A stretch of 64,000 nt of DNA from Pterois miles (taxonomy: Eukaryota > Chordata > Actinopteri > Perciformes > Scorpaenidae), in assembly GCA_947000775.1 (NCBI GenBank), contig CAMQGK010000008.1, positions 10,492,501-10,556,500 of the forward strand, read 5' to 3'. This document shows, piece after piece, positions 25,166-35,569 of the stretch; positions within the stretch are counted from its first letter, which is position 1; every line of letters starts with the position of its first letter. Both the position numbers and the translations under genes were made by a program. The notes below the pieces were generated by a model, which had not been told where the DNA came from, ran no database searches, and saw only the letters and a program-made list of their open reading frames with translations.

Positions 25166-25289
25166 TAGTATTTTTAAGAGTTTAATTAAAAATCTATACA
25201 GTGTTTTGGAGAATCGATACAGTATCACCCAACATAATATTGTGATACTCATGCGTATCAATATTTTCTTACACCATACTGAAGGAAAC

Positions 25290-26740
25290 TGTGCACATCA
25301 CGTTATAGTACTTGTTTTTTCTGCACTGTTAAAGTATTAATTTCACTTTTATTCCCCTCAAGCAGAATCCTCCCACATTAGCAGAGTCTACTGACCAAAC
25401 ATAACTCAGCCACAGCCATTGAGCCCCCAAGGCTTTTTCAGCACTGTGCTCTGCTGAGGTCAAAATCACCATTATCTCTTAACATTACCATTAACACGCA
25501 GTTTGATTCGTTTTCATTCTGAGAAACGGGCGCTACATTCTTACTAAACCTTGTTTTAGCTAATGTGTCCTTTTCATTGATTCAAACTGTCTTTCATTAC
25601 CATTTAATTCTTTGTAAAGCCCATCGTGACACCGCCTGAATAAGCTAATAGAGATTCAGCAAAAAGAAACACATTAAAGAAAGGACAGAGGATGATGGAG
25701 GAAGAGAGAAAATGCAAGAATAGGAAGTGGGTGTACAATCTAGGGTGAAGGGCGAAAGGACTTGACAGCAAAAAGCATCGAAAGATCAGACCTCATCAGC
25801 GAGAGAGAGATTTGTAGAGGCATGATGAGAAAAGGCATACGGTGTCTAGATATACAGGATATCTGCCTGTGGATGGATACACAGAGCACTCTCATAGAGA
25901 CATGTGTGTGTTTCCTCATGTGTGAACACTGCCAAAGAAAATCACTGGTCCTCTCACACACAGGCACACGGACACACACTCTCAATAAGACCTTAATCCC
26001 GAAGATAACTAATTACAATGAAATGCACATATACTCCCCTCCCACAGAGAGATAAAGATGAACACACTCCAGTTCAGTGATGCAGAAATACACATGCACA
26101 ATCATGACATCCCACTCACATGGCAATGTACGCGCCGAAAGCCACGATATGGATCAGTGTGACAGACCTATAATTCAAGAGCCGGTTGATCTCTGCAGCT
26201 GTGGCTGTGAACACATGTGCGCACACTCGGGTGAGGGCATTCTGTTATTTCTCATTACCGTCATATTTTTACAAGTCATATTTTTGACACTGAAAGAAAG
26301 GGCGACGGAGCTATAAATCCCATTGAGAATCAACAATCAACCCGCTTTCATAAGCTGATATAAACATGTGGCGATGGAGGAGACTTTAATGTGATGCCAC
26401 TCTGCTTCGCAAGCCAAGTGTGACATATGGATTTTAATAAAACTGCCTACTATTTGCACGATTAGAAGAAGAAAGAATCATGTTGTATAATTAATCTCAG
26501 TAGCAAAGAGCTTAACGTGCCCAGTTGGGATCTGGTATTTCACCACTCAATATTGAAGCTGGACAATATCTCTGTCTCCAAGAAGACTGTGCCAAGACCA
26601 TGATACTGAAAATGAGTTGGTTTTCTGTGGTCATTTTTACTACCAAAATCGGAAATGGACTGGCCAGTATCCACTAACAAAAACATTTAAGCTACCCAGT
26701 TACTTGGAAAAAGCCTGATAAACGAGGGAATACAGCCCTT
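25290..26740. other. Unassigned intronic sequence
   Basis: No exon recognised. There is a purine-rich patch at 25670-25740 and scattered short CA runs near 25965. Confidence 0.4.
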
Positions 26741-26744
26741 TATT

Positions 26745-27095
26745 TCAGTGGTTCCCAAGCTTTTTCCTTAACGGACCCCTTTTCTATCACTAGTGAACAC
26801 AATAACGGAGCGATTTCATTGATTTTGAGCAGGTTGTGTCTTGTGAATATTGCATCAGAGATGAGTTTTCCTGTTATTTTCAGGAACTTTTCTCTGTCTG
26901 CATTATGTATTATTTAAATACAATTTATCAATCATACATCTTAATAGGATTTTTTTTTTTCTTTTTTGTTAAAAATTCTTGTAGTTTTCATCACAGGAAT
27001 GAATAAAATTTTGACATAGTGTTATATTTTTTAAGAAAGTTGTTGTACACCCTGTAAATTAAAGAAGGCCTCGCAACCCCCCCATAAGACCCCCA
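26745..27095 (+). mobile_element. Truncated hAT-type MITE (CAGTGGTTCCCAA)
   Basis: Begins CAGTGGTTCCCAAGCTTTTT, then ACGGACCCCTTTT, the typical left end of a widespread vertebrate hAT non-autonomous family. The right part ends in a C-rich CCTCGCAACCCCCCC block, but the terminal GGGAACCACTG is missing. The interior is AT-rich and non-coding. Confidence 0.6.
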
Positions 27096-27362
27096 GCTGC
27101 ATGTTACTCTGCTTTTTTCTTTTTGCTGTTTTATCATATTTTTATCCTTGACATGAAGCAGTGACTTTTTAATCCCAAGTAGGAAGGGCTAAATGTCTGG
27201 CATGACATAGCAATAAAAGCTGTATAAAATCTATATTTTCAGCATCATCTCAACTTGCAGACTTTGTAAGCAACGTGTCAAAGGGGAGAAATAGCTGTAC
27301 AGTCCACATGTGGTCTCCCTGACCCCGGTATAAAAAAGGCTTTTGAGTCATTTAAAGATGAA

Positions 27363-27368
27363 CCCTAC
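27363..27368 (-). promoter_or_regulatory. Splice donor of the pc exon
   Basis: On the minus strand the exon ends ATTGAG and is followed by GTAGGG. The GT lies exactly at the codon boundary where known pyruvate carboxylase continues with Val-Phe-Arg. Reading through the GT gives a few non-homologous residues and a stop codon, which supports splicing here. Confidence 0.75.
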
Positions 27369-27531
27369 CTCAATCCTGCCGGTGTCTGGCTGGAAGCCTC
27401 TGGCCGGGTCTTCGGTCGTCACTCTGCACTGGATGGCGCAGCCGTTCACCCTCACCTTGTCTTGTTTGAGGCCCAGTTCTGGCAGGCTGCGGCCTTCACA
27501 CACGTGCAGCTGAGCGTGCACCAGGTCCACG
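27369..27531 (-). CDS. pc: Pyruvate carboxylase, one internal coding exon (biotin carboxylase domain)
   Basis: Pyruvate carboxylase is the biotin-dependent mitochondrial enzyme that makes oxaloacetate from pyruvate, bicarbonate and ATP. On the minus strand this exon starts with the last base of a split codon, reads 54 codons (VDLVHAQLHV at the start, CRVTTEDPARGFQPDTGRIE at the end) and stops on a codon boundary. It follows a pyrimidine-rich tract ending CTACCAG and precedes the donor GTAGGG, so both splice sites fit. It matches the biotin carboxylase domain just after the EVNSRLQVEH-type catalytic stretch, roughly residues 340-395 of about 1,180. The Arg of CRVTTEDP aligns with catalytic Arg338 of E. 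coli biotin carboxylase. There are no stops or frameshifts, and G/C at third positions is high, unlike the flanks. I did not find the expected next exon (starting VFRSGEGMG) or the preceding one, so both introns must be very long. A retained pseudo-exon is possible but unlikely with intact splice sites. Whether this is pcxa or pcxb cannot be told. Confidence 0.9.
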
Positions 27532-27562
27532 CTGGTAGAGACAGACAGAGGCGATGAGGTGA
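27532..27562 (-). promoter_or_regulatory. Splice acceptor and polypyrimidine tract of the pc exon
   Basis: Read on the minus strand, a tract of mostly C and T (CTCATCGCCTCTGTCTGTCT followed by CTACCAG) ends directly at the first exon base. It has the pyrimidine content and terminal AG of a strong vertebrate 3' splice site. It fixes the exon start and splits the first codon after its second base. Confidence 0.8.
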
Positions 27563-28580
27563 ATAAACTGACTGAAGCACTGAACATGGTGTGAATAGCC
27601 CTTAATTTCCCTTGATGTCACTGCGGAGAACATTTCCTCGGTTTATACCAAGGTTTAAAAAGCCATTTATCCAATATAAACATCTTTAGCGATTCTTGCC
27701 CTCGAATCAGAACAGGAAGGTGTGGATCTGCAGCGGATGTGAGGAGTTTTTCCCAACACGGCTCGTTTGAACAAATGAATCTGCGATGCATGACAAGAAA
27801 ACAGTCCCTCACGGATACCAAAAACAAAGTCGATTAAAACTAAACGAACTTTAGTTAGAATTCGATGCAGCTGAAACAGGCCCTGGGGAAGCAAGCCGGA
27901 TATTGAATATTTACATTTTACATATGAAAACAACTAATAAATTAGCAACAGAACTCAACCAGGTCCAAAGATATGTAAAAAGTCCAATGCATAGATCGGT
28001 GACAATAATAATTCAATGTGAAAAAGTATTGTCTTTCAATGGAATCGCATTGTTATGAAATCATAAATTGAAATAACATAATACATGTTTACGTCATCTG
28101 AATTGATAACAAGCACACAGTAATTTGATTTTAATGTAGTGACATCAAGCAATTGTTTTAATCTGATTATTTGATATACTGTATGTCTGCATGCGTGTAA
28201 TGTGATCATACACTGATGATGGCTTATAGCTGAAACAGGTTTGTTTGTTTGCCCAGAATAAACCAAAAAAGAGACTTGATCTGTGAGTGCCAGTGATTTG
28301 TTGTTTCATCTATTCATACTACTACCTGGCACCAGACACCGTTCAGGATTTGGAGATGTGCTCGCTGTTAATTTCTGTTTTGTCATGCATGTAAACAGTC
28401 AGTGTGATTTACCTTGAAACTGTTCATTTTCCACTGAAGTTCTTTATTAAATGAGAAAATACTCTTTCGCTTTTCATTTGTCGAGCATTTAATTCACACA
28501 GGAGTCTACAAAAATAAGCTTTACCCTGTGGTTATTTTATATCGACTATTTATTCAGTGAATTAACAGAAAACATGCTAT
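27563..28580. other. Unassigned intronic sequence next to the exon
   Basis: AT-rich sequence directly 5' of the pc exon, with no second exon or repeat recognised. Minus-strand frames of 69-88 codons at 27618-27933 lack splice support and similarity. Confidence 0.45.
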
Positions 28581-28584
28581 ATCA

Positions 28585-29130
28585 TGATATATGTCAATTG
28601 ATTCAATCACGATCAATCGCATAATTGTCCAGAGCTCTTTTTTTTCAGCTGTTCAAAATGTACCTTAAAGGGAGATTTGCCAAGTATTTAATACTCTTAT
28701 TAACATCAGAATGGACAAATATGCTTGTTTTATGAAAATGTATGCATATATTTAGTACTAGAAATCGATTAACAACACAAATGACCAGAAACCTTCACAG
28801 ATTCTGCATTTAGCATAAAAAATGTTGATATGACTATGACTTGATCCAAACTGCATGTGATTACCATAAAGTGGGCATGTCTGTAAAGGGGAGACTGGTG
28901 GGTACCCATAGAGCCCATTTACATTCATACATCTGGAGGTCAGAGGTCAAAGGACCTCTTTGAAAATAGCCATGCCAGTTTTTCCTCATTTAAGTTTAGG
29001 CAACTTTGGAACATTATTCAGCCTCCTTATGGAGAAGCTAACAGTACCAATGGATTCCTGAGGATTTCTAATTTCATATGATATTTCTGTATTAACGTGT
29101 CAGTATCGCATTAACTTTGACAGCCCTAGA
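28585..29130 (+). mobile_element. hAT-like non-autonomous repeat, ATTAATC family, with shared module
   Basis: Left part: GATTCAATCACGATCAATCG, then TGTTCAAAATGTACCTTAAA. The middle has the module AAGTGGGCATGTCTGTAAAG, GGGGAGACTGGTGGGTACCC. It ends TTAACTTTGACAGCCCTAGA. The layout agrees with 17957-18472 at both ends but includes the module that copy lacks. Non-coding. Confidence 0.75.
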
Positions 29131-30700
29131 AATAACAAGATAATATCGGGACAGAAGATTTTGCCCAGCCCATGTGTATCCAAGACACTGCAGTCCAGTA
29201 CAACGCAAACTGGGCACATAGCTCAACTCTGTGTAACTCTTGTGTGCTACAACATACTGATAAGCTCTGTGATAAAGGTTCATTACAACCAAGCAGAAAG
29301 CATAAGACTGTGATGCAACAAATTGCTTTCTGCAAAACCTGGCGTATAAATCACTGCTACGATATGAAATTAACATCTAAAATAATGGTTATTGTTTGTT
29401 TTATTCAACTTTTATTAATTTTCAAAAGACAACAAGAAACTGCAGCCAGTTAAAATTGTGTTTTAGTTGAATACATAAATAGAATAAATAATGTATATTT
29501 GTTCTGTCACACCAACTCACTACTGCACGCTGTTTACATGTACAGTGCATTTTATTCACAGATATCTAAAAATGCAGTATTGCCCAGGAACAAATGCTCG
29601 CACAAACATGCACATATGCATAATTTATTCAGCAATTACCCAATATTAGAAAGAATTTGAATGTGAGAGGCTCAGAGATAAGCTATTTTCTTCCATTTCC
29701 ATGAGTTGTAACCCTCATCTGTATGCATTTATTTAAATGTGACGCTCAAATGAGACTCGCTGGGTTAAGCTTCATGACCTTGCATCATCTAACACGTAGC
29801 CAAAAATGTATGAACGTATTTTGTCATCGTTGTTTTCTGGACACATTTTAAACCCAGCGGTGGACGGACACAGACAGCGGGGACACTAAATTCTTAAATG
29901 GTTGCGTCTCTGCAGCCGAACCGCTGCCAAACATAAACACACTCAGACAACTGGGAAGCCTCGTCGCCTTGACGGGTGAATGAGAGACAGAAGGCATACA
30001 CATCAGCAAACAAGCTTGGTTCTTGGACACCGTCTTGGCTTCCATCTCCTTAATGTCTCAATTAGCTGGTATCCACATTCTGGCCAAACAGAAGGACAAT
30101 TATGCATCAGCCTGGTGTGAAATGTGTTGGTGGAATAAGCAGATCCAAATCTTGATAACTTGGACAGGCACTAACGTCATGTTTTCGTTACACTTTCATG
30201 AATATGTTGGTATTTTTGAAATTGGACAGCACTGCCCGCGTCCTTAAATAATAAAAAAGGATGAGATGAAATGAGTCACTTGATGAGCAATGCCCCCAAC
30301 AGCAGTCCTGGAAACGATTCTCAGTTTCCCAGTACTTTACTGTTTAATTAGGATGCCAGTGTGCTTCCAGACTTAGATTAGTTCTTCGTCTTTGCGGGGT
30401 CCAACACATTGTCAGCTCCCCAGGGCTACAGCTCTTCAAGGACACTACATGGGAGAAGACATATTTTGCCTCTCCTACTCTCTTATGCGAGATGTGCTGT
30501 TGCCAAGAGTTTAATATTTTACGATTAACTAACCTGGTGCAGGCTGTTCTCATACACTGATCCTAGCTATATCTACAAAAAGTAATACACGTAATCTGTG
30601 TATATCCCACAAAAACTATCTGTAATTCACATAACTGTGAACGTCAAAGTTGATTTAATTGTCATGTAACTGACATACTTAAGTAATTTAAAGAGCTATT
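29131..30700. other. Unassigned intronic sequence
   Basis: No exon or transposon recognised. Overlapping frames of 69-94 codons near 29092-29453 match nothing known. Confidence 0.4.
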
Positions 30701-30704
30701 TTAG

Positions 30705-31015
30705 CCAAAACCACCATCTTTTCCTAAACCTAACTAAGTAGTTTTGTCGCCTAAACCTAACCAAGTCAATATTTTCCTAAGCCTAAGTAGTTTTGTTGCC
30801 TAAACCTAAACAAGTCAAAAGTTCCTAAGCTTAACTAGGTTGTTTTGTTAACCTAAACCTAAACAAGGATCTTTTCCTGAACCAAAGTAGTTTTGTTGCC
30901 TAAACCTAACCAAATCAATATTTTGCTATGCCTAAACAGTTTTGTTGCCTAAACCTAACCAAGTCGATATTTTCCTAAACCTAAGTATTTTTGTCGCCTA
31001 AAACTAAGGTTGTTT
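30705..31015 (+). repeat. 49-bp minisatellite (CCTAAACCTAA type)
   Basis: Anchor GTTTTGTYGCC recurs at 30741, 30790, 30842, 30890, 30939 and 30988, with spacings of 49, 52, 48, 49 and 49 bp. The unit is roughly GTTTTGTTGCCTAAACCTAA, then CCAAGTCAATATTTTCCTAA, then GCCTAAGTA. About six diverged copies. The CCTAAACCTAA motif looks telomere-like, but the unit is far longer than a telomere repeat. Confidence 0.85.
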
Positions 31016-31534
31016 CCTGTGAAGACAGAAGTTTATTTTGAAAAGACTTTACATGTGTAACGAGTGGAATTTGAAACATGTAGATGTTGATTTGAAGACT
31101 GAGAATAATTTTTGTTGTAAGTTATCATACGAGTCGTTGTATGAGAATAACTGCCTGGTGTGTTCAGCTCACTCATTCCATCAAACATTTACTCTTTTGA
31201 TTCTTTTATTTACTCCTTTACTCTTCAGTGAATTCAGGCTGAAATGAAAATAATGATGAAGAAATGAAAAAGTATTTGTTAGCTCCACCAAGGCCAAGAG
31301 CCTTGAAGGAAGTTGTGTTTTCACTCGTGTTGGTTTTGCTTCTTTGTCAGTCTGTTAGCAGGATAACTCTGCAATGGAGAGTCTGCATATTTTTTAACAT
31401 CAAACTCAGGAAATTAGAGTTGAATTGGACCAAAATACACTTGGTTATTGTTGGAAAGAGTAACAACGATGGTTTAGGTGAGTTTTGTTTTGTTTGTGTC
31501 CAGTTTGAATGAACTAAATACAGCTGATCTCAAC
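31015..31534. other. Unassigned intronic sequence
   Basis: No exon or repeat recognised between the minisatellite and the Tc1 element. Confidence 0.4.
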
Positions 31535-32088
31535 ATATACTGAACAAAAATATAAACGCAACACTTTTGTTTTTGTTCCCATTTTTTATACGCTGAAGTC
31601 AAACATCTAAGACTTTTTCTACGTACACAAAAGGCCCATTTCTCTCAAATATTGTTCACAACTTTGTCTAAATCTGTGTTAGTGAGCATGTCTCCTTTGA
31701 TTATTGCACAGATGTGCCTTAGACTGGTCACAATAAAAGTTCAAAATGTGCAGTTTTATCACACAGCACGACGCCACAGATGTCGCAAGTTTTGAGGGAG
31801 CGTGCAGCTGGCATGCAGACTGCAGCGATGTCCACCAGAGCTGTTGCCCCTGAACTGAATGTTCATTTCTCTACCATACGCCGTCTCCAAAGGCGTTTCC
31901 AAGAATTTGGAAGTACATTCAACCGGCCTCACAACCGCAGACCGTGTGTAACCACACCAGCCCAAGACCTCCACATCCGGCATCTTCACCTACAAGACCG
32001 TCTGCCACCCAGACAGATGATGTAACAATCGCTTTGCATAACCACAGACAGAAACTGTCAAACCAGGGGCAATCATATCTGGCCACCT
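31535..32088 (+). mobile_element. Truncated Tc1-like transposon
   Basis: The left end TATACTGAACAAAAATATAA, ACGCAAC and the following TCTAAGACTTTTTCTACGTA block are those of a common fish Tc1-like element. The transposase starts at 31780 and reads MSQVLRERAAGMQTAAMSTR..., then STIRRLQRRFQEFGS and NRRPCVTTPAQD. These are the first helix-turn-helix and GRPR-like linker of the Tc1 DNA-binding domain. The frame stops at 32023 after 81 codons against about 340 in an intact protein. The DDE catalytic part and right end are gone, and homology ends near 32088, so it cannot move itself. Confidence 0.85.
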
Positions 32089-32125
32089 TTGCGGAGGACT
32101 GCGCTCTCTGAGTGCTCTTGTTTGT
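32089..32125 (+). repeat. Helitron-like 3'-end fragment
   Basis: GCGGAGGACTGCGCTCTCTG then AGTGCTCTTG closely matches the end of the element at 52580-53113 (GGAGGTCTGCGCTCTCCGAG then TGCTTTTCTAG). It abuts the broken end of the Tc1 element. Confidence 0.5.
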
Positions 32126-32129
32126 TTAT

Positions 32130-33170
32130 GACTTTGTTCTGTCAGTAGCTCAGTCTTCTTTGAGTATTTTCATATTAATGAAAAGTGAGGCAAGAAGTAT
32201 CCAGATCTGAAAACACTAACTTCTGATGTGACATATTAGCGTGTGGCTCCAATTTCACAGAGATGGAAGTCCTTTAATATTATGCAAATAAACGCACTCC
32301 CTTAGTCAAACGCTTGGCATCCATGCATGGATTTTTTTTAGTTTTTTTTTATTACATATAAGTCAAGTTGACCTAGTTTTTTTTTCCTTTGCATAATTCT
32401 TCTACTTTCAAAACATAAGGCAACACTGATTGAACGCGGACCCTCGAGGGTTTGTAGAATTCATTGTATACTAATTTGACTCAGACAAATTAAAGAGCCT
32501 GCAGCAACATCTGTCCCTCAGTGCAGCCAGTTACAGAAGAAAAGTCCCTTGTATCATTAGCAAGTTCCACAACACGGCCGAGCGACACATGAAGAGGCGA
32601 GGGTGGTGCGCCTTCAGCGAAAGCAAGCAAATGCTGCTGAATGTAACAGTTGGCAAAACTCTGTGTTAGAGAGCAGAGGATTAAGCAGAGATAGCGAGGA
32701 AGATTGGGATGAAACATCTGTACGAGGGCAGAGTCAGGTTATATCGCCATCAGCGGGGATCCTTCCGGTTGGACATTAAAGTGGAGATGCAAGGATTCAC
32801 TATATAAAATCATCCAGAGAGCACGTCTACTGTATATCCACTGCATTCCTTCACTTCCTCATTTATTATGTACTTCCAGACAGACTGAAAACTAATGATC
32901 ACTCAACCTACATCTAACGGCCCTCGATGGCGTATGCATGTTATGTATGTATGGAGTGTCTGACATCAATTAATCAGGCTGGATGTGCAACTTGTGTACA
33001 AAACATAAATATAGCGGTACTTCACTGCTCATAATTCTATCCTCATATCACCAGATTGCATTGCAATTATTATAGCTTTCTTTATGTGCTTCGGCAACAC
33101 AGATGTAATTACATGTCACGCCAGTAAAATGAGTTGAAAATGAAAAACCAACGGTGTGTGCTCAGTACGG
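32130..33170. other. Unassigned intronic sequence
   Basis: T-rich runs near 32330-32390; otherwise no recognisable gene, RNA or repeat. Confidence 0.4.
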
Positions 33171-33278
33171 CTGGTAATTAACCACAAATTAATCGCACAT
33201 TTTTAATCTGTTCAAAATGTACCTAAAGGGAGATTTGTCAAATATATAACACTTATCGACATGGGAGTGGACAAATAT

Positions 33279-33763
33279 TAGGGATGTGATGGTGAGGTTA
33301 ATAAATTTGTGAGAACACCGGTGTTTACAGGAAAAGATGACGGTTGGGGAGCTGATGTAGCTCATTTGGTAGAGCAGGCACCTCACGTACCAAAGCTCAG
33401 TCCATGCTGCAGCGACCCCGGGTCTGAATCCAGTCTGGACACCTTCGCTGCATGCATTGGGTTTAAATCTGAAATACGGCCAAACAGACACGTTTGCTTT
33501 TCGCCTCGACACCAAATCCTCCGCCAACGCTCGGCCTGTCAACCCTCTCTTGTCCCGTGGGTGTGAAATCTCACCCCTGCTGCATTCACTCTCAATCTGA
33601 CTATCTATTGATAACACAGCACTGATACACCAAAATGAACTCAATGAGTTTTACTTCTGGAAAAAAAAGCAAAGCAATGTGGGGAGCAGTGGGTACGTAA
33701 TATAATCTGAACATGCCCAACCAGCGTGTAACACCACTAACACAGACTACTGCGACAAACCTA
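33279..33763 (+). mobile_element. hAT-like insertion with 8-bp target duplication
   Basis: The insert is flanked by ACAAATAT at 33271-33278 and 33764-33771. An 8-bp duplication is the mark of hAT transposition. The left end is TAGGGATGTGATGG; the right end reverse-complemented is TAGGTTTGTCGC, so the terminal inverted repeats are short and imperfect. It is 485 bp with no transposase. A tRNA-like SINE occupies its centre. Confidence 0.7.
33344..33575 (+). mobile_element. tRNA-derived SINE or tRNA-like pseudogene
   Basis: ATGTAGCTCATTTGGTAGAG then CAGG is an A box. GGTCTGAATCC at 33420-33430 is a B box. The spacer TACCAAAGCTCAGTCCATGC, TGCAGCGACCCCGG is typical of a fish tRNA-derived SINE. The acceptor stem does not pair and the spacer is too long for a working tRNA, so it is not called a tRNA gene. 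Confidence 0.65.
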
Positions 33764-33809
33764 ACAAATATGCAGCTTTATGCAAATGTATATGAAAATA
33801 TGCTGAAAT

Positions 33810-35515
33810 CAGCTACGGTGCTGGAAACATAAACAAGTCCAAAAGATAACAAAAGATTTCCGCACACTCAGATCCACGCAGTATTTCACTCGATTCTTTA
33901 ACACAAAGCTTTCGGTCTGTCAGACCTTCATCAGAGCAAACATTACTCAACAAAGGATAGGCTGGAAGAAATAACCACTCCCACTCATTAGTGGTAGCAT
34001 GCACAGTGGAGCACAGTGAGCCTTTAGTTTTCCTGCAAGTAAAAGGAATGAAAATGAGACAAAAAGGCAATACCAAAAATTGGTATGACACAGATCTTGA
34101 ACAGACGTACAGTATATTATGCCTTGAAAATTGTTATACATTTTCATTGTGTTGTCATTTAATGATCAATAAATCTGCACTGTGCACAAAAAGTGTGAAA
34201 AATGTAATCTGTTACCATAACTACTGATAATGAGAAAGGGACCCAGAGAGAAACAGAACAGATGAAAGAGAAGGTTTAACTTGGAAGTCTTGTATTTATC
34301 CACAACCAAAACTAATCTTAACTAAAGTTGTTCCACCTGGTAAATCTCAAATCTAATCTTAAAATTAAACACTTCCTCCAACTCTCTCCGTATTGTGTAT
34401 GTACTGTGTCATGTAGCACTGCGCGCACAGCAGCAAACTACATGGCAATTTAATTATATTATATTATACATTATATTTTGCCCGCAGCCCCAGAAACAGA
34501 GAAGTTACTGTGGAGCTGCAGCGCTACCTGGCCAGCAGTTTGCGCCATGTCAATTAGCTGGTGGAAATTTGATTAAAATGAAATTTATTTCGGAAGATAC
34601 AGCATGTAAGCACAATATAAACTGAAATAATAAGGTCTTAAAACTCGATTTTTCCCCCTCTATGGTACGAGGACTCAAAATTACAATTACAAACTAATGC
34701 AGGACCTGCCTTAAGGCCCTTTGTCATTTCAGGTGATAGAGGTTTAGTGGTGCCTATTTTCTAAAATTACCAAATAATCACATTACAACAAACCAAATGG
34801 AACAAAGTGGAAAATCAGATTCCTTTTTTTTCCTGGTATGCTAGGAGCCCAAGAAAGTCATGGAAATAAACAATGTGTTCGCTTCGATTTTTCACTTAAT
34901 TTTTTCGCCAGCAAAGATATTAAGTGTTATTAAAAGCACTGTTTATTTAGGATAATGTTTGTGATTGTTTGCCTTCCTTTTCTTCTGAATGATGACATAA
35001 AATGACATCTGTGTATCTATAAATTTATCAAAACTGTCATTTTGCCTTTTCCTAAAAAGAAGACAAAATAGACAGTGTCCATTCTTTGCCTTCAACCTTT
35101 TTTTATGTCTCCTACTCGTTTTGAGGTCCTGATGTGTCAAAGGCGTGAATTTGATCTTTACGTCTGGCATTGCATCAAAGTTTTAAGATGCCAAGCATAA
35201 TATTGCATGTCTACTTTCCTGTCTGGCATCTCTGACTGTTTGCTTCTGCTTTTCTCAGGGCTTCTCAATTGCTGCCAAGCTTAGATTTGATCTCTGACAA
35301 TTTAAAAAGAAAAATGGAAAGAAACCCTCACAAGTGTCATAGACTATTTGTCTACACGTTGAATCTGCTCTTTGAAATCCTGTCAGTGCCTTTACCTCCC
35401 AGCCAAGTACATCAACTTGCATTTGGTCCTCCTATCTATGCAACAACCTTTATACAACTTTGTCTGCTTGTAAATATCTTACATTTGCCCACTAAGACAT
35501 GCATTTGACAAGCAT
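33810..35515. other. Unassigned intronic sequence with a small repeat relic
   Basis: 33895-33950 (CACAAAGCTTTCGGTCTGTC, AGACCTTCATCAGAGCAAAC) resembles the CTGATGAAGGTCTGACAGACCGAAAGC block found in many fish repeats. The rest is AT-rich, with no exon recognised. Confidence 0.4.
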
Positions 35516-35518
35516 GCA

Positions 35519-35565
35519 TTGTGAATTTCCCCACTGTGGGACTAATAAAGGAACATCTTATGTAT
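35519..35565 (+). mobile_element. LINE-type 3' tail fragment
   Basis: TGTGAATTTCCCCACTGTGG then GACTAATAAAGG is the same tail as in the SINE at 54031 and, inverted, at 41141. CCCCACTGTGGG can fold as a small hairpin. The upstream boundary is unclear. Confidence 0.65.
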
Positions 35566-35569
35566 TATA

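Larger units (their letters stand above)
24555..25285 (+). mobile_element. MITE-like element hosting nested repeats
   Basis: The left part (TAGGGCCGTGTACTGGCAAG, AATCTGGAAATACGATAC) and the right part (GAATCGATACAGTATCAC, CGTATCAATATTTTCTTACA) resemble the two ends of a fish element rich in ATACGATAC/GTATCGAT. Between them lies the shared module of the ATTAATC family (24928-25165), itself split by a LINE tail (24770-24923). Terminal repeats are too decayed to prove, so the outer boundaries are inferred. Confidence 0.5.
1..27362 (-). other. pc: Probable intron 3' of the pc exon (extends beyond the window)
   Basis: No further pyruvate carboxylase exon was recognised from here to the window edge, so this stretch is read as one intron of at least 27 kb. 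It holds degraded transposons, MITE-like repeats, simple repeats and sequence with no recognisable content. Long frames on the minus strand at 12.3-13.6 kb are translations of GA-rich repeats and are not genes. An overlooked short exon cannot be excluded. Confidence 0.55.
33172..33805 (+). repeat. ATTAATC-family fragment, split by a hAT-like insertion
   Basis: 33172-33278 (AATTAATCGCACATTTTTAA, TCTGTTCAAAATGTACC, ATGGGAGTGGACAAATAT) continues at 33764-33805 (ACAAATATGCAGCTTTATGC, AAATGTATATG). The two halves join exactly as in related copies once the insert at 33279-33763 is removed. Confidence 0.75.

Noticed and set aside
30705..31015. Interstitial telomere
   Set aside because: The period is 49 bp, and the vertebrate TTAGGG repeat is absent.
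33344..33430. tRNA gene
   Set aside because: A and B boxes are present, but the spacing and stem pairing do not allow a functional tRNA; it fits a SINE head.
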